Positions 44,484 through 53,692 of a DNA stretch of 64,000 bases are shown one piece after another. The notes beneath the pieces were generated by a model, which saw nothing but the letters and a program-made list of their open reading frames with translations, did not search any database and had not been told where the DNA came from. The stretch is from Cupriavidus sp. 2SB (GTDB lineage Bacteria > Pseudomonadota > Gammaproteobacteria > Burkholderiales > Burkholderiaceae), in assembly GCF_005503625.1 (NCBI RefSeq), contig NZ_SCMX01000022.1, positions 1 to 64,000 on the forward strand. The letters are read 5' to 3'. The stretch's first letter is position 1; each line of letters starts with the position of its first letter. A program made the translations under genes and the position numbers.

Positions 44484-45359
44484 TTACTCGGCTGGCCGAG
44501 GCGGCGCGCCTGGAGGCGCCTTGTAGCGGTTGTAGCTCCAGAGGTACTGTTCGGGAAAACGGCGAATCAACGTTTCCATCGCGTCATTGAGGACAGCAGC
44601 TTGGGCGGTTGGTTTTTCCGGCATCTCGCCGGGCAGCCGCGTCAGGTGCAGGCGCCATCCGCGCCCGCTTGGCAGGCGCTCGCCCGACGCGAGGATCACG
44701 GCTGCTTTAGTCTGTGCCGCCAGCTTTCCCGGCAGCGTCATGGTGAACGCCTGTCGGCCAAAGAAAGGAACCCACACGCCCTCGCCAAGGCTCGGTGCCT
44801 GATCGGGTAGCAAGCCCACGGCACCGCCTTCACGCAGCGTCCGTAGAAAGGCGCGCACGCCTTGCGACGAGGCTGCCACAGCAGTCAACTCGGAGGTGGA
44901 GCGAGCGCTGTCCATCAGCGTTCGCAGATATTCCTTGCTGGGCGTGCGGAACATCACGGTGAGCGGCATCCGCTTGGCAACATATCGCGCCGTAATCTCG
45001 AAGCTGCCCAGGTGTGGTGTGAGGAACAAGATGCCCTTGCCCTCGGCGCGGGCGGTATCAATGACGTCCCAGTCGTCGCAGATGACGCGCGTGATGCTGT
45101 CGTCACTACGAAACCAGATGCGACAGGTTTCGAGGATCATGGCGCCGGCCTCTCCGGCCGAGTGGCGCGCAAAACTCGCATCCGGATAGCCAGCTTGCGC
45201 GGCATTCTCCTGGAGGCGCTGCCGATATCGCCCGGGCAACATGTAGACAAGACGGCCTAGCGCACGACCGATGGCGTGCAACACGGGCAGGGGCAGCACT
45301 GCCAGCCCGCGGCAAAGTGTTGGCAGCCAATGAGAGCGAGTTTGGGATTCCAAGACCAA
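44484..45359 (-). CDS. LpxL/HtrB-family lysophospholipid acyltransferase
   Basis: A 291-aa protein of the lipid A lauroyl/myristoyl acyltransferase family. The catalytic HX4E is H116 to E121 in TPHLGSFE; LLPDQAPSLGEGVWVPFFG near 205 and PEQYLWSYNRYK at the end are further hallmarks. An N-terminal hydrophobic helix (CRGLAVLPLPVLHAIGRALG) anchors it to the inner membrane. The start is probably a TTG near 45359, since the family begins just before this helix. It may act in lipid A or ornithine-lipid acylation. Confidence 0.82.
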   Translation of the reverse strand: MVLESQTRSHWLPTLCRGLAVLPLPVLHAIGRALGRLVYMLPGRYRQRLQENAAQAGYPDASFARHSAGEAGAMILETCRIWFRSDDSITRVICDDWDVIDTARAEGKGILFLTPHLGSFEITARYVAKRMPLTVMFRTPSKEYLRTLMDSARSTSELTAVAASSQGVRAFLRTLREGGAVGLLPDQAPSLGEGVWVPFFGRQAFTMTLPGKLAAQTKAAVILASGERLPSGRGWRLHLTRLPGEMPEKPTAQAAVLNDAMETLIRRFPEQYLWSYNRYKAPPGAPPRPAE

Positions 45360-45657
45360 AAGCGAAAACGGGTTGACTCTTGCGAGTACGTGATGGTGTT
45401 TCTACCGCAACCGTCCCCGCAGATAAAGTGCTACGTTGGAAAAGACTGTTGCGCGGCATGGACGGTGAGCATGCCAAGAATATGGCGCTAAAGGCGACGT
45501 ACGTGGCCGTACGCTTGACCGCGTGTCATCCCCTCAGCGGGGATCATTTCAACACGAGCAGGCTTCGGTGTTTTGCAGTTTTGAACGGAGATTTCGTTTC
45601 TGCATTCTGCGGTTACGGCGTCGGCGGCAGCTATTGCGACACATCACATGTCCGGTG
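45360..45657. other. Intergenic stretch, no supported gene
   Basis: 298 bp between the acyltransferase gene and the chimeric remnant. A plus-strand frame from a TTG at 45380 is open across it but shows no recognisable domain. It is likely debris next to the rearrangement scars that follow. Confidence 0.35.
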
Positions 45658-46076
45658 TCAGCATTCGATGACGTTGACCGCCAAACCGCCTCTCGCGGTT
45701 TCCTTGTACTTGGTCTTCATATCGGCACCGGTTTCGCGCATCGTCTTGATGACCTTGTCCAGGCTGACGTGATGACTGCCGTCACCATGAAGCGCGATCC
45801 GAGCGGCACCAATCGCCTTGATCGCGCCGATGGCATTTCTTTCGATGCCGAGCCATTCGCGCCGGCACGGTTTTCCACTACGACGGTCGTGCCCAGATGC
45901 CGCGCCACGTAATCGCCCCAGATGCGCGCGAGGCCATCCGCACCGCCGCCCGGGGGAAGCGGCACCACCAGCCGTATCGGCTTGGCCGGAAAGTTGTCCT
46001 GAGCGAATGCGACAAAGGGCAGACAAGTGGCGGCCGCAGCACTGCCGCACGCGAGGGCCAGGAAAAAATGCTTCAT
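45658..46076 (-). pseudogene. Chimeric remnant: Bug protein 5' end joined to L-serine dehydratase 3' end
   Basis: From an ATG at 46076 the first 70 or so codons encode a Bug-family binding protein (signal peptide, then [20 protein letters not shown] and [11 protein letters not shown]). Near 45849-45857 the similarity jumps, in another frame, to the C-terminus of L-serine ammonia-lyase: [40 protein letters not shown] and [17 protein letters not shown] up to the stop at 45658. Neither half is functional alone. The junction is a deletion or recombination scar. Its 5' end abuts a truncated LysR gene on the other strand. Confidence 0.8.
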
Positions 46077-46080
46077 CTTG

Positions 46081-46935
46081 ATGGAGACGGGCAGCGTCAC
46101 CAAGACCGCGGAAAGGCTGGTGCGCACGCAGCCGGGCGTGAGTCGGGATCTCGCCCGACTACGGGAGGAGTTGGCTGACCCGCTGTTTGTCAGGGTGCGA
46201 GGAACACTGGAGCCCACTGAACTTGCTCGCAATCTACGCGGCACGGTCAGGCAGGCACTAGAAGCCGTCGACCAGGCGCTGGAGGAGGGTGGGGGGTTTC
46301 GTCCGTCAGAGTCAACGCAGGTATTCAAGATCGGCACGACGAGTGCCGTCGAACTCCTGCTGGCCCCGTTGCTGCATAGGTTCCTGGAATCCGCGGCGCC
46401 TAATGCAGGTGCCTATTTTTTCCCGGCGTACGGGGATGTCACGCCCGTCGAGGATCTCGAAACCGGTGCTATCGACATTGCAATCGGTCGCTTTGACCAT
46501 CAGGCGCGCAACATCACGTTCTTTCCACTGTTCGAAGAGCGGCGCGTATGTCTTGTGCGGCGCGATCATCCGCTTGGCGACAAGCGGCTTGAACTGGCCG
46601 ATCTCGCAGACATGCGCTTTATCAGCACGATCAACATGCTTGGACGCGACAACGATGTCGACAACATGCTCAAGGAGCATGGGCTGTCGAAGCGCAAATT
46701 TCCGATGTACGTGTCGACGTTGTCCTTGGCGCCGTTCGCCATGCAAGGCAGCAACGCGGCAATAACGCTGCCGGTGCGTGTAGCGCGAATCCTGGCAGAC
46801 CAGTTCGACCTGAACATGCTGGAATTGCCCGAAGAGTTACCAAATCGCATGTATTCGATTGCATGGCATTCACGTTGGGACACGTCGCTGTCACACCGGT
46901 GGTTCCGCGATGCTGTCATATCCATGCTCAGGTAG
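46081..46935 (+). CDS. LysR-family regulator, probably 5'-truncated
   Basis: The frame encodes a LysR-type regulator, 284 aa from the ATG at 46081: [13 protein letters not shown] begins in the middle of the HTH, followed by [20 protein letters not shown] and a full effector domain ([18 protein letters not shown]). Relatives have about 17 more residues before ETGSV, forming the first HTH helix. Here those codons are replaced by the antisense start of a Bug remnant only 5 bp away, so the gene seems to have lost its 5' end and the divergent promoter. An in-frame start at 46027 would add unrelated residues. It may be non-functional. Confidence 0.65.
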   Translation: METGSVTKTAERLVRTQPGVSRDLARLREELADPLFVRVRGTLEPTELARNLRGTVRQALEAVDQALEEGGGFRPSESTQVFKIGTTSAVELLLAPLLHRFLESAAPNAGAYFFPAYGDVTPVEDLETGAIDIAIGRFDHQARNITFFPLFEERRVCLVRRDHPLGDKRLELADLADMRFISTINMLGRDNDVDNMLKEHGLSKRKFPMYVSTLSLAPFAMQGSNAAITLPVRVARILADQFDLNMLELPEELPNRMYSIAWHSRWDTSLSHRWFRDAVISMLR

Positions 46936-47363
46936 CGCGGCGGCGAGGCACTCAAAGGTCTCCGATCGACCCATCTGAGACGCTCAGATTTGAGCTGCGG
47001 GCGACTGAAGCTAGTAGTTCAACGGTCATCCCATCGCCTAAAATCGCTACACCCGCCGCTCGATGCATTCGAGCCCCCGCACATCAGGAATCACAAAGCG
47101 AGAGTAGGTGCGCGGATCCAACCGTCTTTCTCCAGTTGCTTGAGCTCCCGGTCACCATCGGGCGAGATCGGCCCAAGAATGCGGGGCCAGACATTCGATT
47201 CGGCCGACGCCGATACCACGTCGCTGTCGCTTCGCACCAGCTATGCGCTGGCCAATGTGCAGAATCGATTCTCAGGGCGGCCGTAGGAGGCCGCCACAAG
47301 CTCTGGCGCGGTTGAGGCGCAGACCGACCGCCTCGGGGAGCCTTCGCGTGCCCGCACCTGCGC
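46936..47363. other. Intergenic region, no supported gene
   Basis: 428 bp. A perfect inverted repeat ATCTGAG-ACG-CTCAGAT (46973-46989) follows the LysR stop and may be its terminator. A plus-strand frame around 47185-47286 with the beta-strand-like text SLSLRTSYALANVQNRF could be the end of a lost outer-membrane gene, but this is weak. Confidence 0.35.
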
Positions 47364-48857
47364 CTACGTGCCAACCAATTCAAAGTCCGGCATCTTGAAC
47401 GTCTTGTTGTTCATGGCGTCGGTAGCGCCATAGAAGCGCATGGTCGGCATGGGGCGCTTGCCCTCGCTCGGTAGCCAGTTGGACTCCAAGCCCCCCGGTG
47501 CCCGGGGTCCAACGTAGATGGTCACGCTGCCATCGGGGTTCTTCCTCATCTTGTCCAGATCATAGGAGGACAGGGTGGTGCGGTTGGAATCGCTGTAGAT
47601 GAAGGCGAACGTGGCGTGGTCGTAGACGGTGAGCGCCCAGAACTGCTTGACCGGCATGTCGCGCGGCACGTCCACCTTGTACAGCTTGCCGGGCTCGAGC
47701 CGTTTGCCGTCCTTGTCGGCCAGGGCGACCATATAGTGCGTGGCAGGGGCTACGCCCAGTTCCTTGGGCATATAGGTGCACCAGAAGTACTCAGCGGCAC
47801 GCTCTATCAGGTCTATCCGATCGTCGTAGGTGAAGGTGAAGCGACGGTTGGCATCGGTTTGCAGTAACGACACATAGTGCCGATCCGGCCAGTAGACGCG
47901 CTTCACCATTTCAGTGTCGAACCACTGCTGCAGGAAGAACCAGGCGTCGATCGCTGCCTGACGCATCGCCCGTTTCGCGGTGTCGTCGGGTGTGAACGGC
48001 TTGCCCTTCTCGATTCCGAGGGATTTCAGCATCCCCATCATCACCTTGTCCTGCTCCTTCACCGGCTCCACGCTCAGGATCTCGTGCATGTCCGCGAAAT
48101 GCCGCTCGTCATAGAACGGCAGCGTCGGATACCGCTGGTTGGCCGGGTCGACAAAGCGCTGGCGCGGCGGGCTGGCAGCTTCGGAGAGGTAGTACATGCG
48201 CAGCCGTTGCGCATAGTGGTAGGCGTCCTCCACGGACTTGCCGGGCGCGCGTACCGAACGAAAAGCGAGGGCGATCCGGTAGTTTGGTGACGCCACGTGG
48301 ATATGGCCCTTTGGGATCGGATCCTTGTAGCCCGGTGGCGTGAACAGGTACTTGCCACCTTTGCCCTTGTCCATGCCGGATGGTCCCACGTCGGCAATCG
48401 TAAACTGCCACGCGTCCACCACCTGTCCGTAGACGCTGCCATCGGGTCCGGCCTTCGGTACCTCCAGCACGACCGGGCCCTTGCGCAGGTCGGTGTAGGC
48501 GGCGATGTAGGGCGTCGAGCTATTGGCGGTGATGGCCTCGAGCCGTGGCGTTGCCGGTGCGGAGTACGCAATGATGTCGTTGTCCTGCATCCCGAGGTCC
48601 GCGAACGCTGCGCGACGGAACGCGAAAATCGCAATCGCCGGCATGTTCCAGAGCACGGCCTCGAAGGCGCGGTGGTATTTGATCTGGTAATCGAAGTCTT
48701 TGACGGACGGCGCGCTTCCCGGTGGAGGCTGGCCACCCAGAGGCTCGCGACTTCCCTGCGCGGGGGCAGCGCCCGCAGGCTGGGCGTCCGCCGGTGCGCC
48801 CGTCGTGGCGGCAAGGGCACCGCCCGCGGTGGAAACCAGGAATTGACGTCGATCCAT
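47364..48857 (-). CDS. DUF1254/DUF1214 protein with Tat-like signal
   Basis: A 497-aa exported protein. The N-terminus MDRRQFLVSTAGGALAA has the paired arginines and hydrophobic stretch of a Tat signal. The DUF1254 region is at about 85-215 and the DUF1214 region at about 370-490 (KQFWALTVYDHATFAFIYSD, GGLESNWLPSEGKRPMPTMR). These two domains always occur together in periplasmic or surface proteins of unknown activity. Ninety bp upstream lies a second DUF1254 gene on the same strand. Confidence 0.87.
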   Translation of the reverse strand: MDRRQFLVSTAGGALAATTGAPADAQPAGAAPAQGSREPLGGQPPPGSAPSVKDFDYQIKYHRAFEAVLWNMPAIAIFAFRRAAFADLGMQDNDIIAYSAPATPRLEAITANSSTPYIAAYTDLRKGPVVLEVPKAGPDGSVYGQVVDAWQFTIADVGPSGMDKGKGGKYLFTPPGYKDPIPKGHIHVASPNYRIALAFRSVRAPGKSVEDAYHYAQRLRMYYLSEAASPPRQRFVDPANQRYPTLPFYDERHFADMHEILSVEPVKEQDKVMMGMLKSLGIEKGKPFTPDDTAKRAMRQAAIDAWFFLQQWFDTEMVKRVYWPDRHYVSLLQTDANRRFTFTYDDRIDLIERAAEYFWCTYMPKELGVAPATHYMVALADKDGKRLEPGKLYKVDVPRDMPVKQFWALTVYDHATFAFIYSDSNRTTLSSYDLDKMRKNPDGSVTIYVGPRAPGGLESNWLPSEGKRPMPTMRFYGATDAMNNKTFKMPDFELVGT

Positions 48858-48947
48858 CGCAATGCTCCCTAACGTTCATCACGTTTCGGTCGTCAGAAGG
48901 CGGCGCCGTCGGCACGGCCGGATTGCCGCCAAAAGTCATGTCTTGCG

Positions 48948-50378
48948 TTACTTGCTGACACGCTCCATCTGCGGAAGCTTCCAGGCGCCTGAGATGATCG
49001 CGTCCTTCGGCTGGTAGATACGCAGCATTGCGTAGAAGCCCCCGCTCGGCGATGGCAGCCAGTTGACGCTCTCGGCCGGTCGTCGCGGCGACACGGTCAC
49101 CGAGAAGCTGCCGTCAGCATTCTTGTGGATGTCCTGTGTATCGCTGCCAAACTTGTATCGGCTGATGGGGTTGTCGATCAGCATCTTGGTCTTGGCGTCG
49201 TAGATCGTCAGCGACCAGAACGCGTTGTTGGGTGGCTCACCCGAGAACCGCACCACATAGTCGTTCGCCCCATCCAGTGGCTGGCCCGCCTGGTCCGTGT
49301 AGCGGATCGGGTACACCGCTTCCTTCTCGCCCTGTCCGCCAAGGTAGGGCCCGGCCACCACAGCGCGCAAGGGATAGTCGTATCCGAAACTGTCCAGCCC
49401 TCGCACGTAATTCCAGCCCTGGCGCACTTCCGATGCCTGGGCGACGGCCGATACCGCAATCAGCGGCGCATCGTTGATCGCGCGCATCAGGCCCTTGCGC
49501 TGGCTCTCATTGAGCTTGGTCGGGTCGAATCCCTTTGCCGTGAGGCCGATCCGCGCGAACTGCTCTGCGAGCGCCTTGTCCTCGATGCGAATCGGGTTGT
49601 CCTTCAGCGCCGCGCCCAGGTGCTTGTAGAACCCAAGGGGATCAGTTCCGATATCCGGCAGTGGCGCGAGCGAGGCGGCAGGTGCCTTCCAGTCCTTCTT
49701 GCCCACCGCCGACAGCGGGCGGAGGTCGAACGTATCCTGCAGGGCGTGCAGCTTCTTCATATCCTCGCCAGGGGAGACACGCATACGGCCCCACAGCCAT
49801 ACCTTGCTGGTCTTGATGTCCAGCCGTTTGACACCCGCCGGCAACTTTCCTTTCCAGCCCGGGCCGACAAGGGCAAAGCGGCCGGCCTTGGTGCCCGTCA
49901 CGCGGCGGCCGATGTAGTGTTCCAGTTCCTGCCACATGTTGAAGGTGTCCACCACGTAATAGCGTCCGCCGGTGTCCGGAACCGAGAGGATGTAGGGCTC
50001 GCGAGACAGGTCCACCACCGCGCTCAGATACGTGGTGTCGTTGTTCGCGGTTGGCATGTCCAGCGCCGACGGCGTGGCCAGGTCCCGCGCCCAGCCGATC
50101 TGGTTCAGCGGGGCTCGATAGCTGGTGGAAGGCTTCGGATTGGGCACGTCGATGTATTCCCGTGCCACGCGCTCCATTCTGACTAGCGGATAACCCCAGA
50201 CGTAGGCCGACAGGCCAAGTTGATACGCATCGAACTCATTCCCCTTCGCGACGTTCTCCGGCGTTCCGGCTGTTTCCAGCAACGGGTCAGGCCAATCCTT
50301 TGCCTGACTTGCCGGGATCACACTGCAAAGAACTGCTGCCGCCAGACTCATGGTGATGCGCTTCGAGAGGCTTGTCAT
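48948..50378 (-). CDS. DUF1254/DUF1214 protein with Sec signal
   Basis: A 476-aa paralogue of the preceding protein with an ordinary Sec signal (cleavage near residue 26, ASQAKD). It has DUF1254 hallmarks YVWGYPLVRMERV near 60 and TPSALDMPTANNDTTYLSAV near 100, and a DUF1214 part with NNAFWSLTIYDAKTKMLIDN and SVNWLPSPSGGFYAMLRIYQ. It is the upstream member of the tandem pair. No enzymatic role is established for the family. Confidence 0.88.
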   Translation of the reverse strand: MTSLSKRITMSLAAAVLCSVIPASQAKDWPDPLLETAGTPENVAKGNEFDAYQLGLSAYVWGYPLVRMERVAREYIDVPNPKPSTSYRAPLNQIGWARDLATPSALDMPTANNDTTYLSAVVDLSREPYILSVPDTGGRYYVVDTFNMWQELEHYIGRRVTGTKAGRFALVGPGWKGKLPAGVKRLDIKTSKVWLWGRMRVSPGEDMKKLHALQDTFDLRPLSAVGKKDWKAPAASLAPLPDIGTDPLGFYKHLGAALKDNPIRIEDKALAEQFARIGLTAKGFDPTKLNESQRKGLMRAINDAPLIAVSAVAQASEVRQGWNYVRGLDSFGYDYPLRAVVAGPYLGGQGEKEAVYPIRYTDQAGQPLDGANDYVVRFSGEPPNNAFWSLTIYDAKTKMLIDNPISRYKFGSDTQDIHKNADGSFSVTVSPRRPAESVNWLPSPSGGFYAMLRIYQPKDAIISGAWKLPQMERVSK

Positions 50379-50596
50379 CGGGGTGCTCCGTTAGTCAGCA
50401 GGGCAATATCGGCTCATGCCCAATCTGACCTAGTATGCCGAGCCAGTGCCCGGAAAAGCTGCCCCCTTCGCATTTCTCGCAAAGTTTCAAAACAGTTCAG
50501 AAATCTTTCATTTCGCGGATGGCCTCGCCATAGGCACCATGGCCACCATTCGGTGAAATCCGGTCAGTCAGATTCCCGGTGTTCAAGGAGCTACCC

Positions 50597-51415
50597 ATGT
50601 GTCGTCGAGGGAGAGCAGTCAGATCCATGTTAAGGATCGCCATGCCGCTGTTCGGCGCAACCGTAGCGTCAGCCCACGCGGAAGATTCGGCCGATCTGGC
50701 AAAAAAGTTGAGCAATCCCGTCGCAGCATTGATCAGCGTCCCGTTTCAGTTCAACTACGATCGCGGAATCGGGCCGGCCCATGATGGGGATCGACTGACG
50801 ATGAACTTTCAGCCAGTCGTTCCCATTTCGCTCAATCAGGACTGGAACCTGATATCGCGAACGATCTTGCCCTTTACCTATCAGTCATCGGTCACGCCTG
50901 GCTCGGGATCGCAGACCGGACTGGGAGATACGGTGCAGAGCCTGTTTTTCTCACCGAAAGTGCCCACGGCGGGCGGCTTGATCTGGGGAGTGGGGCCGGC
51001 AATGCTATTGCCCACGGGTACCGAAAACCAGCTCAGCAGTCGCAAGTGGGGTCTGGGCCCAACCGCAGTGGGCCTCGTTCAACATGGCCCGTGGACCTAC
51101 GGGATGCTCGGGAACCATATCTGGTCAGTTGCGGGCGACAACGGCAGGCCAGCGGTAAGCAGTACCTTCCTACAGCCATTCCTTGCTTATACGACGCCCA
51201 CCGCGTGGACGTACACGATCAATACCGAGTCCACCTATGACTGGAAACAGTCGCAATGGAGCGTGCCGGTTCATGCGGGTGTCAGCAAGCTTGTAAAGAT
51301 CAGGGATCAGCCGGTCAGTTTCGGATTGTTCGCGACATACTGGGCGGATTCGCCTGTCAGTGGGGCACATGGATGGGGCGGTCGCGCCGTGGTGACATTG
51401 TTGTTTCCGAAATAA
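50597..51415 (+). CDS. Outer-membrane beta-barrel protein (MetA-pathway-type transporter family)
   Basis: A 272-aa exported protein. The ATG at 50597 follows AAGGAG by 6 nt; a signal peptide ends near residue 28 (ASAHAED). The rest alternates short hydrophobic strands (LTMNFQPVVPISLNQDWNLI, FTYQSSVTPGSGSQTGLGDT) and ends in VVTLLFPK, as in small porin-like barrels of the phenol-degradation MetA family. It probably sits in the outer membrane; the substrate is unknown. It converges with the MFS gene at 51691. Confidence 0.75.
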   Translation: MCRRGRAVRSMLRIAMPLFGATVASAHAEDSADLAKKLSNPVAALISVPFQFNYDRGIGPAHDGDRLTMNFQPVVPISLNQDWNLISRTILPFTYQSSVTPGSGSQTGLGDTVQSLFFSPKVPTAGGLIWGVGPAMLLPTGTENQLSSRKWGLGPTAVGLVQHGPWTYGMLGNHIWSVAGDNGRPAVSSTFLQPFLAYTTPTAWTYTINTESTYDWKQSQWSVPVHAGVSKLVKIRDQPVSFGLFATYWADSPVSGAHGWGGRAVVTLLFPK

Positions 51416-51541
51416 CGCCTGGCGCTTTGATGCGGGTATGAAATGCTCCGATCCTGCGGCGTTTGAAGATCGGAAAGAAGACTGGCTGGTAACCGCAGGA
51501 TGTCGTAGGTACAATCGCCCACCTCGCATAGAGGAGGGTAC

Positions 51542-51585
51542 CTGCAACGGGATAAACCAGACCGGCAGTAGCCGACCCGTTGCAG
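51542..51585. other. Nested hairpin, possible structured RNA
   Basis: A perfect 10-bp stem CTGCAACGGG / CCCGTTGCAG encloses a small hairpin CGGC-AGTA-GCCG (51563-51574), and GAGG/CCTC sequences outside could extend it. It lies in the 275-bp gap between convergent genes, so it may be a bidirectional terminator or an RNA element. Confidence 0.4.
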
Positions 51586-51690
51586 TCCCCTCAGCATTGC
51601 AGTGCCACCGACAGATTAGGCCGGTGAACGGTCATGTAGAGTCGCCGCCCCGGCCACCGGAGGTTTGCGATGGGTTGCATCTTAGTTTCG

Positions 51691-52905
51691 TCAGTTCAAC
51701 GTTTTGGTCTGCCTGAACGCCGCCAGGATGGCCAGGTCATAGCCGATCTTCAGCAAGCCGCAGGCCAGCAGAGGGGCTCCGGTCCAGCCTATTGCCATGA
51801 GGCCACCGGCAAGCATCGGGCCGATCGCTGCGGCCAGGCTGCGCGGTACTGCGGTGAGACTTGCTGCCGCACTGCGCTCGGCGGGGGTGACGACTGCCAT
51901 CACGAACGCCGTACGCGTTGGCACATCCATCTGGGACAGTGCGCTGCGCGCCAGCAGCAACAGTAGCGTCAGGGACAACGACGGTGCGAACGCCGCCGCA
52001 ATCAGGAACATGCTGGATGGAATATGCGTGAACACCATGGTGTTCAATAGTCCGATCTTCCGGGCGAGCGGGACGGCGGCGAGTTGGGACGCGGTTGTCA
52101 GCAGTCCCGCCCAGAAGAAGAATTGTCCTGCTGCACCGGAAGTCATGCCGAAACGCTGCATTAGCCAAAGCGAGAGCAAGGCATTGACGACCAGGCCGCC
52201 TGCGAATGCATCCACGCTAAACAGCATTGCCAGCCGCACGACTATGCAGCGCGATGGACCTAACGGTGCTGGTGGCGACATTGATTGCGGATGTGGATCG
52301 GGCAACCTCGCATAGAGTGCCCACAGTGCGATGCCCGACAGCGTGTAGACGGCGAACATCAGACGCATGGCGTCAAGAGACGATACGCCGGCATGCATGG
52401 ACATCCAGCCCGGAATGGCTGCGGCCAACGCCCCGAACGCTGCGGACAGGGAACCCGCAAGACCGTAGCGTGCAAACAGTGCCGTGCGTGAATCGGGTGT
52501 CGCCGCCTCAGCCAGTCGTGATTGTTCCAACGGCAGGAACACGCTCACATCGCCCGAGCTTGGGTTCAGTGTGCCGACGAATGCGACGATCAACAGTGGC
52601 CATAGCGATGTCAAGCCCGCAAAGGCCGCACCCGTGGCCGCCATCAGGACGGCGGCCAACATCAGCAGGCGTCGCTGTGCAAAGCGATGGCCGACAAATC
52701 CGACGAGGATGGTGGCGAGTGCGGAGCCGATCAGCGTGGCACTGCTGATCGCTCCCACCGCGAACTCGTCGAAGCCGAGGGCCAGCAGGTATGCGGGCAG
52801 GAGCACGGCAATGAAGCCATCGCAGAAGCCACGCAACGAGCGTCCGGCAAGAAGCGGCAGGACGGTTGCGTCGACACCGGACGGCACGATGAGACGGGCA
52901 AGCAT
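51691..52905 (-). CDS. MFS transporter in the chromate-gene remnant
   Basis: A 404-aa major facilitator with 12 hydrophobic segments (SLRGFCDGFIAVLLPAYLLA near 28, GQFFFWAGLLTTASQLAAVP near 245). The ATG at 52905 is 11 bp after the chrA-remnant stop on the same strand, so it was probably the third gene of a chromate operon. A 708-codon frame that runs on upstream is an accident of frame through the chr genes. The substrate is unknown; a role in chromate or other oxyanion stress is only inferred from position. Confidence 0.83.
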   Translation of the reverse strand: MLARLIVPSGVDATVLPLLAGRSLRGFCDGFIAVLLPAYLLALGFDEFAVGAISSATLIGSALATILVGFVGHRFAQRRLLMLAAVLMAATGAAFAGLTSLWPLLIVAFVGTLNPSSGDVSVFLPLEQSRLAEAATPDSRTALFARYGLAGSLSAAFGALAAAIPGWMSMHAGVSSLDAMRLMFAVYTLSGIALWALYARLPDPHPQSMSPPAPLGPSRCIVVRLAMLFSVDAFAGGLVVNALLSLWLMQRFGMTSGAAGQFFFWAGLLTTASQLAAVPLARKIGLLNTMVFTHIPSSMFLIAAAFAPSLSLTLLLLLARSALSQMDVPTRTAFVMAVVTPAERSAAASLTAVPRSLAAAIGPMLAGGLMAIGWTGAPLLACGLLKIGYDLAILAAFRQTKTLN

Positions 52906-52916
52906 GGTGTGCCGTA

Positions 52917-53650
52917 TCAATGGTGCAGCAATGGATAGACCACCAGACCAATTAATGCAGCGCCAGCAACAATCATCGGCTCTGACAGCTTCTTGAACTT
53001 GAGCAGCAGTGCAACTGTGGCGAGCGCCAGCAACGCAGTCGGGATATCGACGATCGAACGCTTCGCCAGAACGATCACCGCCCCGGTGATGGCGCCGATC
53101 GCCGCTGCGGTCACGCCATCGACGAACGCCAGGATCGCAGGCAGCTTGCCGTATTTCTTGAAATACGGCGCAGGGAGAACGGTGAACAGGTAGCAAGGCA
53201 GAAACGTTGCGGCAGCCGCGACGCAAGCGCCGGGGAAGCCCGCCACGAGGTAGCCGATGAAGCCCACCGTGATGACAACTGGGCCGGGTGTGATCATCGC
53301 GACGGCTACGGCATCGACAAACTGCTTGTCGTTCAGCCAGTGATGCTCGGTCACCACGCCACCGTACAGGAATGGCACGATGGCAAGTCCGGAACCGAAC
53401 ACGAACGCACCTGCCTTGGCAAAGAACACGGCGATCTGCGACAGAAGCGGTCAGTCCACGGTGCTCATCATGCCGCCCGCCGCCAGCGGGGTAGCCGCTA
53501 TCGCATTCAGTCTGCCTTGCCGCAGCCATTTGGGCGGCGCGCGGCAGAACCATACCAGCACGCCGGCCGCGAGGAACAGCCACGCAACCTCCGATTCGGT
53601 GATCACTGTCACGGCGACGAGCACGAGATAGTTCATTGTCTTGCGTAGAG
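52917..53650 (-). pseudogene. chrA: Chromate transporter chrA, 5'-truncated with a premature stop
   Basis: The C-terminal half of a ChrA/CHR-family chromate exporter is intact from about 53447 to 52917 (FGSGLAIVPFLYGG, VAVAMITPGPVVITVGFIGY, GKLPAILAFVDGVTAAAIGA). In the same frame upstream lies a short piece of the interdomain region (TVITESEVAWLFLAAGVLVW up to about 53650). The two are separated by a single TGA codon at 53451-53453, where relatives usually have tryptophan or a similar residue. The first roughly 190 residues are missing. The gene cannot make a full transporter. Confidence 0.85.
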
Positions 53651-53692
53651 AGTGTTGCGGAGAGCTGGAAGCCGTCGACGAACTGGCGTGTC

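Noticed and set aside
45380-45772. 130-codon plus-strand frame from a TTG
   Set aside because: No domain, poor start, and its end overlaps the clear serine-dehydratase remnant on the other strand.
47084-47383. 99-codon minus-strand frame before the DUF1254 gene
   Set aside because: Arg/Pro/Trp-rich composition typical of a shadow frame and no ribosome site.
53430-53460. Frameshift in chrA
   Set aside because: The upstream and downstream pieces are in the same frame (their ends differ by a multiple of three), so the lesion is a single TGA codon, not an indel.
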